Assembly (NCBI GenBank): GCA_016866755.1
Contig: VGLK01000003.1
Span: 62,001-126,000 of the forward strand
Length of the DNA: 64,000 nt
Origin: Candidatus Saccharimonadota bacterium
GTDB taxonomy: Bacteria > Patescibacteriota > Saccharimonadia > Saccharimonadales > Saccharimonadaceae
Reading direction: 5' to 3'
The notes under the pieces are model-generated. The model saw only the letters and a program-made list of their open reading frames with translations. It did no database searches and was not told the DNA's origin. The position numbers and the translations under genes are program-made. Shown piece by piece: positions 33,783 through 43,222 of this stretch; positions within the stretch are counted from its first letter, which is position 1; the number at the start of each line of letters is the position of its first letter.

Positions 33783-35144
33783 TTATTCGGTACGCAGCGC
33801 CTCAATTGGATCAAGCTTTGCCGCTTTACGACTTGGAAAGTAACCGGCCGCAATAGCAATAAGAATAAGACACGCTAGTAGTACAAGTGCATGCCATGGC
33901 ACAAACGCTAGCAGATAATTACCCTCACCGAGCTCAAGTGTCTTGTTAATAAACGGATTTAGTAACGCCGTTGCAAGTGCCGCAAGGCCAATGCCTATCA
34001 CGCCACCCAAAAAGCCAATCCAGGCAGCCTCGTAGCGAAACAGTCGCGAAACATCTCGTCCACGCATACCAAGTGCCTTCATTAAACCAATTTGCGATGT
34101 GCGCTCTAACACCGAAATATACTGAGTGTTAATTATGCCAAATAGACTAGCAAGCAGCGCAAGAATACCAAATCCAGCAACAATATATTGCAGTACATTT
34201 ACAATTGTAAATATGAGCGATTGTAAATCTTCAGCCGTTTGAGCAGAAAAACCTTCAGACTCTAATTCAGCTTTAACCTTTGCCGGATCGTACCCTTCGG
34301 CTGCCTTAGCGGTAACGCCAAGGTATTTTTGGTAAGAATCGGTGCCTTCAGTTGTAAATTCGGCAATCTCTTTAGCTGTTTCGGCCGACACACTAGCAGC
34401 CGTGGTTGCCGTAAAGCTTGTAGACGACTGCTTTGTAACCGCCACTACACTTGTGGTAATAGTGCGTGTTTCACCTTGCGCTCGTCGGGCCAACCCTTCA
34501 ACCCCTTCGGTCGCAATTACTTCGCGAGCCTCGGCTTCACCTAGAGTACTAGACGGCTGCACAATGGTTAACCGCACTTCGTTCCCTATTAACTCTTCTG
34601 GCGATACGCCAAGGGTTGTTGCAAACCCTTCGGGCAAGACGATTTCATCTGCCGCAATCGAGGTGCCTTTTTCGGGTAACTTTCCGGCAGCAACTTCACT
34701 AATTACATCGGGATTATAGGCTGCTACTTCAGCCGAATAACGTGTATCGCTCTGCGAAAACTCAATTGAGCGCACTGATAGCTGATAGGTTGGCGTAACG
34801 TCAGTTAAATCATCACGAGCTGCCAATCCATCTATCGCCTCTTGGTTCATTAACTTTAGTGAACGACCGCCTTGCTCGGAAACGTCAGCATCATACTCTC
34901 GCAATCCTGTACTTGCCGTACCACCAGATTCAAACAGCGAATCATCTTGCACTATAAACAGCGCCTGCGGATCAACATTAGATTGAATAAGATTATTTGA
35001 GTAATTTCGCGTCCCCTCTCCAGCCGCTAAACTCATCATAATTGTAAACGCACCAACTGCAATTGCTAAACTCGTTAATAGTGTGCGAGCTTTTGCCTGC
35101 TTAAGGCTACGTCCAGCGCGCCGTAAAGTATCAGCAATTTTCAT
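33783..35144 (-). CDS. MacB-like ABC transporter permease
   Basis: The about 453-residue permease has an N-terminal helix (about 20-45), a large extracytoplasmic domain (about 60-310) and three C-terminal helices with a FtsX-like core (LERTSQIGLMKALGMRGRDV). It resembles MacB/LolE-type mechanotransmission exporters that act on outer-surface substrates. It starts 1 base after the ATPase gene stop, with AAAGGAAAG upstream. The substrate is unknown. Confidence 0.88.
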   Translation of the reverse strand: MKIADTLRRAGRSLKQAKARTLLTSLAIAVGAFTIMMSLAAGEGTRNYSNNLIQSNVDPQALFIVQDDSLFESGGTASTGLREYDADVSEQGGRSLKLMNQEAIDGLAARDDLTDVTPTYQLSVRSIEFSQSDTRYSAEVAAYNPDVISEVAAGKLPEKGTSIAADEIVLPEGFATTLGVSPEELIGNEVRLTIVQPSSTLGEAEAREVIATEGVEGLARRAQGETRTITTSVVAVTKQSSTSFTATTAASVSAETAKEIAEFTTEGTDSYQKYLGVTAKAAEGYDPAKVKAELESEGFSAQTAEDLQSLIFTIVNVLQYIVAGFGILALLASLFGIINTQYISVLERTSQIGLMKALGMRGRDVSRLFRYEAAWIGFLGGVIGIGLAALATALLNPFINKTLELGEGNYLLAFVPWHALVLLACLILIAIAAGYFPSRKAAKLDPIEALRTE

Positions 35145-35145
35145 A

Positions 35146-35844
35146 TTAAATCTTTCCTTTCGCTGTGGTGTTATCACGAATTTCTTGCACGCGACCATCA
35201 CGTATAATAATCTGCATGTCACATTTTTCAGCTAATTCGGGGTCGTGGGTTACAACAATTAACGTCGCATTTTTGTCTCTGTTGTAGCTAAAAAGCAAAT
35301 CTTCAATTATGCCGCCCGTGGTAGTGTCTAAATTACCAGTTGGCTCGTCGGCAAAAAGGATTTTGGGATTATTAACGATCGCTCGAGCAATAGCAAGACG
35401 CTGTTTTTGTCCGCCAGAGAGGTCTTTGGCTTTTGATTTAGCCTTTTCTCCAAGCTCAACCGAGTTGAGCGCGTGCATAATTAACTCTTTTCGTTTACTT
35501 GCCGGCACTTCAGCAATTTCTAGCGGCATGCCAACGTTGTCGTAACACGATTCTTTACCCTGCACAAAAAAACTTTGAAAAATAAAACTCATTTGGCGCG
35601 ACCGAAAAGCATCAATTTCTTTTTGTTTTTTAGCAAAAATATTTTCACCGTTAATACGTATTTCACCGCTCGTTACGCTGTCAAGCCCACTCATAATGTG
35701 CATAAGTGTCGATTTACCAGAACCAGATTTGCCTAAAATTGCCACACTAACGCCATCAGGAATTTCAAAACTTACATCGTCGAGCGCCACAAAAGCGCCT
35801 TCACCGCGACCATACGTTTTGGTAACGTTTCTTACTTCAATCAT
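35146..35844 (-). CDS. MacB/LolD-like ABC transporter ATPase
   Basis: The 232-residue ATPase has Walker A LGKSGSGKSTLMHIM, signature LSGGQKQRLAIARA, Walker B KILFADEPTGNLDT and VTHDPELAEKC. It is the partner of the permease downstream, coupled by a 1-base gap. Such pairs export peptides, lipoproteins or antimicrobial compounds. Confidence 0.93.
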   Translation of the reverse strand: MIEVRNVTKTYGRGEGAFVALDDVSFEIPDGVSVAILGKSGSGKSTLMHIMSGLDSVTSGEIRINGENIFAKKQKEIDAFRSRQMSFIFQSFFVQGKESCYDNVGMPLEIAEVPASKRKELIMHALNSVELGEKAKSKAKDLSGGQKQRLAIARAIVNNPKILFADEPTGNLDTTTGGIIEDLLFSYNRDKNATLIVVTHDPELAEKCDMQIIIRDGRVQEIRDNTTAKGKI

Positions 35845-35926
35845 ACTTTTCTCCCTCTATGTATTTATTATAGCTTAAATGTAAGCAGTTTAATCAGTCT
35901 CGCTACGTTCTAGGCGTCAGGCAAAA

Positions 35927-36757
35927 CTAGGGCTGTACAACACCAAGCAGCAGCAACACCGCTAATCCACCGCCAGTAATAAATCGGTACCAAATAAAGA
36001 CCGAAAAACTGTGCCGTGCAACAAATTTAAGCAACCAATCAATACAAAGATATCCTACTACAAACGATGTTACGGTAGCAATAATCGTTGCTGTCCAGCC
36101 TACGCCGGCGCCAACTGCCTCGTAGTGGCTGTACGTTTGAAGAGCGCCCGCACCAAGCAGCGCCGGAATTCCCAAGAAAAAAGACAGCCGCGTTACCGTT
36201 ACGCGATCAAACCCTTGCAAAAGTCCAACTGTGGTTGTAGCTCCCGATCGCGACACCCCCGGAATGAGCGAGAATGCCTGAATTGTGCCGTTTATGATTG
36301 CATCTTTCAGCGTTAAATCTTTTTCGGTGCGGTTTTTCGCCCCATATTTATCGCCGTACCACATTACCACGGTAAAGATTAGTAATCCTGCCACCACCCA
36401 CCAAAGGTTTCGAAACACCGTTTCTACCTGATCTTTAAACAAGAGTCCGGCAATTACAATCGGTAGCGAGCCAATTATTACCGCCCAACCAAATTTATAA
36501 TCAAATGTCCGCTGATCTTTGTTAAACAGACCACGCAGCCACGCCGTTGCAATTCTCGTAATGTCATCACGAAAGTATATTACAGCCGCCAAAATTGCCC
36601 CCACCTGAATGATAGCCGTAAACGCCGTCACGCTTGGGTCACTTACCTCGTAACCAAAAAAACTTGCCGCTACACTAATGTGCGCCGTGCTCGAAACCGG
36701 AAGAAACTCTGTAATTCCCTCTACAATGCCAATAATTATCGCGTGCCACCACTGCAT
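35927..36757 (-). CDS. uppP: Undecaprenyl-diphosphatase
   Basis: The 276-residue polytopic protein has the BacA/UppP motifs EGITEFLPVSSTAH (residues about 14-27) and PGVSRSGAT. It recycles the lipid carrier C55-PP to C55-P for wall synthesis. A weak AGGAG lies before the ATG. It follows the DEAH helicase by 13 bases, so the two are in one operon. Confidence 0.96.
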   Translation of the reverse strand: MQWWHAIIIGIVEGITEFLPVSSTAHISVAASFFGYEVSDPSVTAFTAIIQVGAILAAVIYFRDDITRIATAWLRGLFNKDQRTFDYKFGWAVIIGSLPIVIAGLLFKDQVETVFRNLWWVVAGLLIFTVVMWYGDKYGAKNRTEKDLTLKDAIINGTIQAFSLIPGVSRSGATTTVGLLQGFDRVTVTRLSFFLGIPALLGAGALQTYSHYEAVGAGVGWTATIIATVTSFVVGYLCIDWLLKFVARHSFSVFIWYRFITGGGLAVLLLLGVVQP

Positions 36758-36770
36758 AAGTTTCTCCTAT

Positions 36771-39098
36771 TTACCATTCTTCATTATACCGACGTTTATT
36801 TTTACGACCACCAGATTTATTTGAGCGGTTGTATTTTTTTTGGTGAGTTTTACCTTTTTGATAAAATTTTCGGCGGTTTGGATGACCACGTGAATCTCCG
36901 TCCCGATTCGATCGTTGATTACCACGAATAAGTAACCCGATAGCCTCGCGTTGATCTCGGCTGAGTTCATCGGCACTTGAGGCGCGACCGACAATTTCGG
37001 CTACCTCGCGGTGCACTTCACCAAAGCGTCGGCTCTTACCCTTGCGCCCTGCGCCAGTAAACGAAAGCTGCATTCTATCAAACACCCACGCCGCATAAGC
37101 GTTAACAAACTTTTGATGATAACCCTTTTCGCTAGCATCAACTCGCTCGCCACTAATTTCTACTTTTTGGCCGTGCCAAGAGAGCGAATGGGCTTTTCGT
37201 AATTCGCGTGAACGAGAGTCGTAATAGTAATTACCAGGGTTAATTTGAAAAGATTTTGGCGCCAGTTCTTTTAGCCAGTGTGGTCTTACCTTGGTTGCTG
37301 ACTGCACTAGGTGTAATGTTTCGCGACCACCACTAGGGAGCGGGATCTCGAGATCGAATGGCTCGCCCACCACTAATCGCGGGTCTTTAAGTACCGTGCT
37401 ACTTGATAACTGTCGCCGCTCCCTAGTGTGGAGTTGTACAGCCTCACCTTTGTAGTTCACCTGCCACACATGCCGTAGCTGCCCCGCCACCAGCGCTTTT
37501 AATAATCCTTCGCGTTCATTACCTTGGGGCAGCGGAATCGGATCACTCATCTCAAGACCAAGATCGTGCGCTAAGCGTTTAAATGTCTCTTGAGCTTTTG
37601 GCATATTTTTACTAATAATTCCCAGCTCCTCCCACATAGTGTCGGGGATTTCTTGCGCCGCACAATACACTTCGTACTGAGCTAAAAGGTCGGAATCGGT
37701 CTCGCGGGTTAAACGACGCCACTCTCGAAATTTTGTTCCACCTTTTATTACACCACCAACTTCAGCCACAGCAATTACGCCAGCCAAGCAAATTTGTGTT
37801 TCGCGCAATAATTTTTTACCTTCAACCAACATGCGGCCATATTGCGATTCAACAGGAAACACCTCCATCTGCCGCCCTACATCAGTTATTTGACCGTCTG
37901 CCGTAAGCGCACCAAGGGCAATAAGCGTTCGCTTAGCGTGCTTTATGGCTTTGCGGCTCGGATCGTGATAAAAATCAAGATCTTCAATATTAAGCCCAAT
38001 TGCCGCAAGACGAAGCGCCAATCTATCAAGATGAGTGCGCAGAATTTCTGGAATTGGATACTCATTTCGATCATCAAAATTAGCGCATTCGTAAGTACCA
38101 TACGGTGCTAAAATATATTCGCCCTTTTTAGTTCGTCCGGCTCGTCCGGCGCGCTGCAAACAATCAGCCTGTGATATTTGTGCCAAAAACAAGCCTTCCA
38201 CGCCAGATCGCACCTCGCTGCGCCGCTCTAATCCTGAATCTATTACTAAATCAATATCGTCAATTGTAACGCTAGTTTGAGCAATATTAGTAGAAAGAAT
38301 AATCTTACCGTGTTCGTACGATTCAAATGCCGCCTGCTGCATCGAGGCTTCAAGTTGGGAATGTAGCGGTATTAGCGGTATATTGCGTGCAGCTGCCTCG
38401 CCCTTAAGTGCAAATATAGCATCTTCGATTTCGGCTTTCCCTGGCAAAAACACCAGTACATTGTGCGGCCGGTCGCTCGCAATAACCTCTTGCAATTCTG
38501 CTAGCACACTTCGGCCTCGTCGCTTTTTAACTTCAAATGTTCTTCCCGGAACCTCTAAAATAGCGTTCGTACCAAAATATTCACCTAAGCGGTGCGCCTC
38601 AATCGTGGCGCTCATAATAACAACTTTAAAATCAGCCGATTCGCGGCAGCGTTTTTTAGCCCACGCCACTAACACTTCCATATTTTCGTTCCACTCATGC
38701 ACTTCATCAAGCACCAAGATTTGGCGTTCTTTAGCGCCAAACCCCACTAGTTCACGTACAAGCTGCAGGCCATCGGTACAATATAAAATGTGAGATTCGC
38801 CGCTGTCATCACGCTCGTGCGCTGTTCGATACCCAATACAATTTTCTGCTTCGCGCTCGCCATGGCGTTCCGCCCATTCTTCGCGAACTCGCCGAGTGAG
38901 GTTTCGTGCCGCTAAAATTCTTGGCTGCGTAACTATAACTTTTTCGTAACCAGCTTCGGCTAAATACTGCGGCACTTGAGTACTTTTTCCGGCACCAGTT
39001 TCAGCCGTGATAATTACAACTTGATTATTATGCACCGATTGTACAATTTCGTCATAAAAATTTCGTACTGGTAAATCGTGATAGTCGGCGGTATTCAT
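36771..39098 (-). CDS. DEAH-box RNA helicase (HrpA/HrpB-like)
   Basis: The 775-residue SF2 helicase has Walker A ITAETGAGKSTQVPQYL, the motif II DEVH (ILVLDEVHEWN), SATIE (motif III) and QRAGRAGRTKKGEY (motif VI). The HA2-type and OB domains follow, and the last 45 residues are a basic Arg/Lys/Asn/Gly-rich tail (KGKTHQKKYNRSNKSGGRK) suited to RNA binding. TACAAT (39106-39111) lies 7 bases before the ATG at 39098. The GTG at 39104 is less likely. Confidence 0.9.
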   Translation of the reverse strand: MNTADYHDLPVRNFYDEIVQSVHNNQVVIITAETGAGKSTQVPQYLAEAGYEKVIVTQPRILAARNLTRRVREEWAERHGEREAENCIGYRTAHERDDSGESHILYCTDGLQLVRELVGFGAKERQILVLDEVHEWNENMEVLVAWAKKRCRESADFKVVIMSATIEAHRLGEYFGTNAILEVPGRTFEVKKRRGRSVLAELQEVIASDRPHNVLVFLPGKAEIEDAIFALKGEAAARNIPLIPLHSQLEASMQQAAFESYEHGKIILSTNIAQTSVTIDDIDLVIDSGLERRSEVRSGVEGLFLAQISQADCLQRAGRAGRTKKGEYILAPYGTYECANFDDRNEYPIPEILRTHLDRLALRLAAIGLNIEDLDFYHDPSRKAIKHAKRTLIALGALTADGQITDVGRQMEVFPVESQYGRMLVEGKKLLRETQICLAGVIAVAEVGGVIKGGTKFREWRRLTRETDSDLLAQYEVYCAAQEIPDTMWEELGIISKNMPKAQETFKRLAHDLGLEMSDPIPLPQGNEREGLLKALVAGQLRHVWQVNYKGEAVQLHTRERRQLSSSTVLKDPRLVVGEPFDLEIPLPSGGRETLHLVQSATKVRPHWLKELAPKSFQINPGNYYYDSRSRELRKAHSLSWHGQKVEISGERVDASEKGYHQKFVNAYAAWVFDRMQLSFTGAGRKGKSRRFGEVHREVAEIVGRASSADELSRDQREAIGLLIRGNQRSNRDGDSRGHPNRRKFYQKGKTHQKKYNRSNKSGGRKNKRRYNEEW

Positions 39099-39140
39099 TA
39101 GCACTATTGTAACAGACCACCGCCCTCATTATAACTAACA

Positions 39141-39176
39141 AAAAACTGTCTGCCCTTGTACAAAAGCAGACAGTTT
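39141..39176 (-). terminator. Terminator of the FMN reductase gene
   Basis: AAACTGTCTGC and GCAGACAGTTT surround a 12-base loop and are followed by TTTTTTG on the minus strand. It closes a monocistronic unit. Confidence 0.88.
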
Positions 39177-39195
39177 AATAAAAGACTTCAGCTAA

Positions 39196-39738
39196 CTAAC
39201 TGCGGGTTGCCGATTGCACGTGAGCAATAAATGTGTCCACGTAATTTTTAATAGCCTCATCTGTACCTTCATTTGGCTGTCCAGATTCGTCAAAAGATGC
39301 CGGCGCATTAACATAAAGTTCAGGCTGACCTAACAGAGCCGTATTTAGGTATACCATAACACTGCGAAGTTGCGCCTGTGCCTGTGTGGTGCCAGTTGGA
39401 GCAATTGAAGCACCAACAATGCCAGCCGGTTTACCATCAAACGAGTTTTGACCCCAAGGCCGCGAAGCCCAGTCGAGGGCATTTTTTAATACGCCCGGAA
39501 AACTACGGTTATACTCCGGCGTAACAACTAGTACGCCATCGGCTAACTCTACAAGCTCTTTAAGTTTTGTAGCTTCGGCCGGGAAAGCCGCCGCTTCAAC
39601 ATCTTGATTAAAGAGTGGTAAGTTAAGATCGGCATATATAAACTCCACCCCCTCTGGCGCATGCGCCTCCATAGCGCGAGCTAACATTTTATTCACAGAT
39701 TTTTCTTGTAAACTACCTACAAGTACGGCGATCTTCAT
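39196..39738 (-). CDS. NAD(P)H-dependent FMN reductase
   Basis: The 180-residue flavodoxin-fold reductase has IAVLVGSLQEKSVNKML (phosphate loop), VTPEYNRSFPGVLKNALDW and the P-A-G-I-V-G segment. Such enzymes reduce quinones, chromate or azo compounds and protect from redox stress. The promoter carries a CIRCE element, so it appears to belong to the HrcA heat-shock regulon. GGAG at 6-9 bases before the ATG is the ribosome site. Confidence 0.92.
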   Translation of the reverse strand: MKIAVLVGSLQEKSVNKMLARAMEAHAPEGVEFIYADLNLPLFNQDVEAAAFPAEATKLKELVELADGVLVVTPEYNRSFPGVLKNALDWASRPWGQNSFDGKPAGIVGASIAPTGTTQAQAQLRSVMVYLNTALLGQPELYVNAPASFDESGQPNEGTDEAIKNYVDTFIAHVQSATRS

Positions 39739-39769
39739 CTTTTTTTCTCCTTTACTAATTGCTCCTTTA

Positions 39770-39798
39770 ATTGTAGCAATTTAATCCGCCTATGTCTA
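39770..39798 (-). promoter_or_regulatory. FMN reductase promoter
   Basis: On the minus strand TAGACA (39793-39798), a 17-base spacer and TACAAT (39770-39775) form the promoter. The -35 box overlaps the CIRCE element end, so HrcA binding would block polymerase. Confidence 0.75.
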
Positions 39799-39822
39799 GC
39801 ACTCTACACCCTAGAGTGCTAA
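39796..39822 (-). promoter_or_regulatory. CIRCE element (HrcA operator)
   Basis: The minus strand reads TTAGCACTC, nine bases, GAGTGCTAG. This equals the CIRCE consensus TTAGCACTC-N9-GAGTGCTAA with one mismatch in the last base. It starts right after the lysS stop codon and overlaps the -35 box of the FMN reductase promoter. CIRCE normally controls groESL and dnaK operons; an FMN reductase is an uncommon target. No hrcA lies in the window. Confidence 0.9.
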
Positions 39823-41346
39823 TTATTCAGTGCTTTTTTTGTAAAGTTCTGGATAGAGAGCCTTCGTAGTTTCATCAGTCTCGCTTCTAAGGTGCGGAAA
39901 CGGAACTCCCTCGCGCGCTGTTACCCCTTCAAGACTCCAAAAAACACGCTCCGAATAACCAAGCCCGCAAGCTGGTGGCATACCGTACTCAAGCGCCTCT
40001 ACATAATCAATGTCCATCATCTGCGCTTCCTCATCACCACTATCGCGCAGCGCCTGCTGTGCCATAAAGCGCTCATATTGATCAATCGGGTCATTAAGCT
40101 CTGAAAACGCCTTACACATTTCGCTGCCGCCAAACACTAGGTTAAACTGCTCGGTAAGTGCCGGATTATTAGGTTGCACCTTGGCAAGTGGCTGCATAAA
40201 AGTTGGAATATCAATAAGGAACACTGGTCCGGTAATAGTTGTGCGGTATTTTTTCCACAGTTTATCTAGGCTACGAATGCGATTATCCTGCTGTTCAACT
40301 TCTAACCCGTGCTGCCGTAATTGTGCCGCAATCTCGTTCATTGACGATTCAAACACATCAATTCCGTATTCGGTTTGTAGCACGTTAACAAAGCTAATTC
40401 GCTTAAAATGCTCGCCGTCTTGGCCAAAATCAAGTTTTTCACCGCTTGCAAGCGTAAACGTACGCGTACCCCATGTAGTATCAACCACGTAACGAATCAT
40501 CCGCTCGGTAAGCTCCATACCCATTTCCCAATCGGCATACGCCCAGTACCATTCCATGGCGTTATGTTCTGGCAAGTGTTCGTCGCTATAGTTTTCGTTC
40601 CTAAAGCGCGGACCAATATCGAATACTTTTTCAAAACCAGCTACTAACAGTCGCTTAAGGGGTAATTCATGCGAAATGCGCAAATAAAATTGCTGATCAA
40701 GTGCATCCATATGTGTAATAAATGGCGTCGCATCGGCTCCACCGGCTGTAGCTTCAAGCACGGTGTTATTAATTTCAGTAAAACCCTCTTGGGTTAAAAA
40801 GTCGCGAGTAGACTGCCAAAATTTGCTCCGACGCAAAAAACGTTCGCGCACCTCTAGATTAACGTTCATGTCAACATAACGCCGTCTAAAACGCTCTTCT
40901 TTGTTATCAAGTTCCGTCGGCAGCGGCCGTAAAGATTTTGTAAGCAATCTAAGCGACGATACAGCGAGCGATTTCTCGCCAGTTTTAGTGCGCGCAACCG
41001 TGCCGTGCGCCTCTACAAAGTCGCCAGTATCAAGCAGGTTAAGCGATTTCATTCCCACAATATTATCATTTGGCGTAGTCTCTTGTACGTCTGGTGCGTG
41101 TAAGAATAGTTGAATACTGCCGCTCATGTCACGAATTACAACAAAGGCAAGCTTGCCAAATTTGCGAATACTTGTAATGCGCCCAACTAGCGTCGCGCCC
41201 GCACCTTCTCGTGCATCAAAGTTATTTACAATGTCTACAATACTTGCCGTGCGAGTGGCAGTTGAAGGGTATGGATAGAAACCTAACTCTTTAAGTTCAG
41301 CTAGTTTTCTGAGTCGTTCGTTTCGGTAATCCGAAAGAGTTGCCAT
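39823..41346 (-). CDS. lysS: Lysyl-tRNA synthetase, class II
   Basis: The 507-residue class II LysRS has an N-terminal OB anticodon-binding domain (GRITSIRKFGKLAFVVIRD), motif 2 DIGPRFRNENYSDEH and motif 3 GLGYSERVFWSLEGV region. It charges tRNA-Lys. It starts 22 bases after greA, with a weak AAAGGCG upstream, so greA-lysS form an operon. Its end abuts the CIRCE element. Confidence 0.96.
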   Translation of the reverse strand: MATLSDYRNERLRKLAELKELGFYPYPSTATRTASIVDIVNNFDAREGAGATLVGRITSIRKFGKLAFVVIRDMSGSIQLFLHAPDVQETTPNDNIVGMKSLNLLDTGDFVEAHGTVARTKTGEKSLAVSSLRLLTKSLRPLPTELDNKEERFRRRYVDMNVNLEVRERFLRRSKFWQSTRDFLTQEGFTEINNTVLEATAGGADATPFITHMDALDQQFYLRISHELPLKRLLVAGFEKVFDIGPRFRNENYSDEHLPEHNAMEWYWAYADWEMGMELTERMIRYVVDTTWGTRTFTLASGEKLDFGQDGEHFKRISFVNVLQTEYGIDVFESSMNEIAAQLRQHGLEVEQQDNRIRSLDKLWKKYRTTITGPVFLIDIPTFMQPLAKVQPNNPALTEQFNLVFGGSEMCKAFSELNDPIDQYERFMAQQALRDSGDEEAQMMDIDYVEALEYGMPPACGLGYSERVFWSLEGVTAREGVPFPHLRSETDETTKALYPELYKKSTE

Positions 41347-41368
41347 GCGCGCCTTTCGCTATTTATTG

Positions 41369-41824
41369 CTAGTTTATTGATTCAATTGTGTAAACGGTAT
41401 CGCCCTTAGGGGTTACTACGGTAGCAGTTTCGCCAACTTTTTTACCTAAAATCGCCTCGCCAATTGGTGATTCGTCGCTAATTTTACCTTCCATCGGATC
41501 AGCTTCTACCGGCCCAACAACGGTGTATGTGTAGCGCTTTTTACCGGCACTCAACTCTACCTTAACGCCAAGCGTAACCTTGTTCGAGCTACCAGCCTTA
41601 ATAATTTCTGCATTCTGCAAAATGTCTTCAATTTCAGCAATTCGTGTTTCAACAAGACCCTGCTCTTCACGGGCTGTGTCGTATTCGGCGTTTTCAGAAA
41701 GATCGCCAAAATCTCGAGCTGCGGCAATTTTTTCTGCAATCTCACCTCGGCTCGCCTTAAGTGTTTCAAGCTCCTGCTGAAGCTCGCTTCGTCCCTCTTC
41801 TGTAATTTGATATGCTTTTTTCAT
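41369..41824 (-). CDS. greA: Transcription elongation factor GreA
   Basis: The 151-residue protein has an N-terminal coiled coil with EGRSELQQELETLKASR and the acidic tip ARDFGDLSENAEYDTAR, which enters the polymerase secondary channel, then an FKBP-like domain ending SPIGEAILGKKVGETATV. It rescues backtracked polymerase. It is followed by lysS. Confidence 0.96.
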   Translation of the reverse strand: MKKAYQITEEGRSELQQELETLKASRGEIAEKIAAARDFGDLSENAEYDTAREEQGLVETRIAEIEDILQNAEIIKAGSSNKVTLGVKVELSAGKKRYTYTVVGPVEADPMEGKISDESPIGEAILGKKVGETATVVTPKGDTVYTIESIN

Positions 41825-41844
41825 ACTTTATATTCCTTATTTCA

Positions 41845-41889
41845 TAAATAAAATGCCTATACGCCAGTTTTCATAGTGTAGAGGCATTT
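41845..41889 (-). terminator. proS terminator
   Basis: AAATGCCT (41851-41858) and AGGCATTT (41882-41889) form the stem around a loop with weaker extra pairing; TTTATTTATG follows on the minus strand. It separates proS from greA. Confidence 0.72.
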
Positions 41890-41941
41890 GATGTTGCTAC
41901 TTTTTGTCGGTTTACTCACCTTGTAGACGCGCTACCGTAGT

Positions 41942-43186
41942 TTATTTTTCCAGTGTAGCAAGCAGTTCGTCTTGCGTCAATATCCCTAGCTCGCCGCTAG
42001 CACGCCCTACGAGCTCAACACTGCCGCTTCCTATTCGGTCGCTCACTGTTACCCGATACGGAATCCCCATCAATTCGCTATCGGCAAACTTTTTACCCGG
42101 CCGCTCGTTACGATCATCGTATATCACTTCAATGCCCTTAGCTGTAAGCGTCTGGTACAATTTCTCTGCTTCGGCCTTAGATTCTTCACCGCCAATTTGC
42201 ACTAGGTACACCTGTGCTGGTGCAATATTTTCTGGCCACACTAACCCTTTATCGTCTGCAAAATGTTCAGCAATCAACCCCATTACCCGACTTGGACCAA
42301 TGCCATAACTACCCATAATTACTTTTTGTGCTACGCCATTTTCGTCGGTAAAGTTTAAATCAAGTGCGTCGGAAAACTTTGTACCAAGTGTAAAGATATT
42401 TCCTACCTCTACGGCTGTTTTCTCTACCAATTCGTCTCGACTCACCCCTAAATCAGCCAACACCTCATCGGTATATACCTCTTCGTTAATGGCGATTTTT
42501 TTGCCTTCGTGCACATAAATTTTATCTTCACCAACAGAGCTCAATGTCTGAAATTCGTGTGAATATTTTGCAAAACTTCCACCGCCAGCAAATGTTTTAT
42601 AGGTTAGTTCGCCCAACCCTAGCCGAGAATAAATTTTGTCATAAGCCCCAGCCACTCTTTCATAAAACTCATCGTGCTCGGCTTGAGTGCGACTAAAGCT
42701 ATAGAGATCTTTCATCCAAAACTCACGTCCGCGCATAAGGCCGCTTTTAGAGCGAAGTTCGTTGCGAAACTTAATTTGAAACTGGTATGGATAAATAGGT
42801 AGATCTTTGTAGCTAGATATATAATTCTTCATTAAGCGCGTCATTGGCTCTTCATGCGTTGGCGCAAGCCCCAGTTCGCTGCCACTTGCCAGCTTCGTCT
42901 TAAACCACACGTCCATTACCTCGTCGCTCCAGCGACCACTTGCTTGCCATACATCACTTTGCTGCAGTGCAGTGAGACTCACCTCTTGGCCGCCAATTTC
43001 GTTCATTTCTTCGCGAATAATTTGCACAATATTATCAAGAACTCGCTTACCTAACGGCAGATAACTATATACGCCAGCCATTTCTTTATGAATAAAGCCA
43101 GCCTGAATAAGCAATTGAGCATTTTTTGCGACCTCGTCGCCTGGTGTAGTTTTACTTGTCTTGGTAAATAAGTGTGATAGTCGCAT
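41942..43186 (-). CDS. proS: Prolyl-tRNA synthetase without editing insertion
   Basis: The 414-residue class II enzyme has motif 2 (IKFRNELRSKSGLMRGREF), motif 3 (MGSYGIGPSRVMGLIAEH) and a C-terminal anticodon-binding domain (IEVIYDDRNERPGKKF). Bacterial ProRS is usually about 570 residues with an INS editing domain between motifs 2 and 3; here only about 125 residues separate them, so INS is missing. Mischarged Ala-tRNA-Pro would need a free-standing editor. Confidence 0.94.
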   Translation of the reverse strand: MRLSHLFTKTSKTTPGDEVAKNAQLLIQAGFIHKEMAGVYSYLPLGKRVLDNIVQIIREEMNEIGGQEVSLTALQQSDVWQASGRWSDEVMDVWFKTKLASGSELGLAPTHEEPMTRLMKNYISSYKDLPIYPYQFQIKFRNELRSKSGLMRGREFWMKDLYSFSRTQAEHDEFYERVAGAYDKIYSRLGLGELTYKTFAGGGSFAKYSHEFQTLSSVGEDKIYVHEGKKIAINEEVYTDEVLADLGVSRDELVEKTAVEVGNIFTLGTKFSDALDLNFTDENGVAQKVIMGSYGIGPSRVMGLIAEHFADDKGLVWPENIAPAQVYLVQIGGEESKAEAEKLYQTLTAKGIEVIYDDRNERPGKKFADSELMGIPYRVTVSDRIGSGSVELVGRASGELGILTQDELLATLEK

Positions 43187-43222
43187 ATTGGTTTCTATTG
43201 TACTCGGACGGCGATTTTTTTA

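Noticed and set aside
36998-39104. GTG at 39104 as start of the DEAH helicase
   Set aside because: The ATG at 39098 has TACAAT 7 bases upstream, matching the pattern of the other genes.
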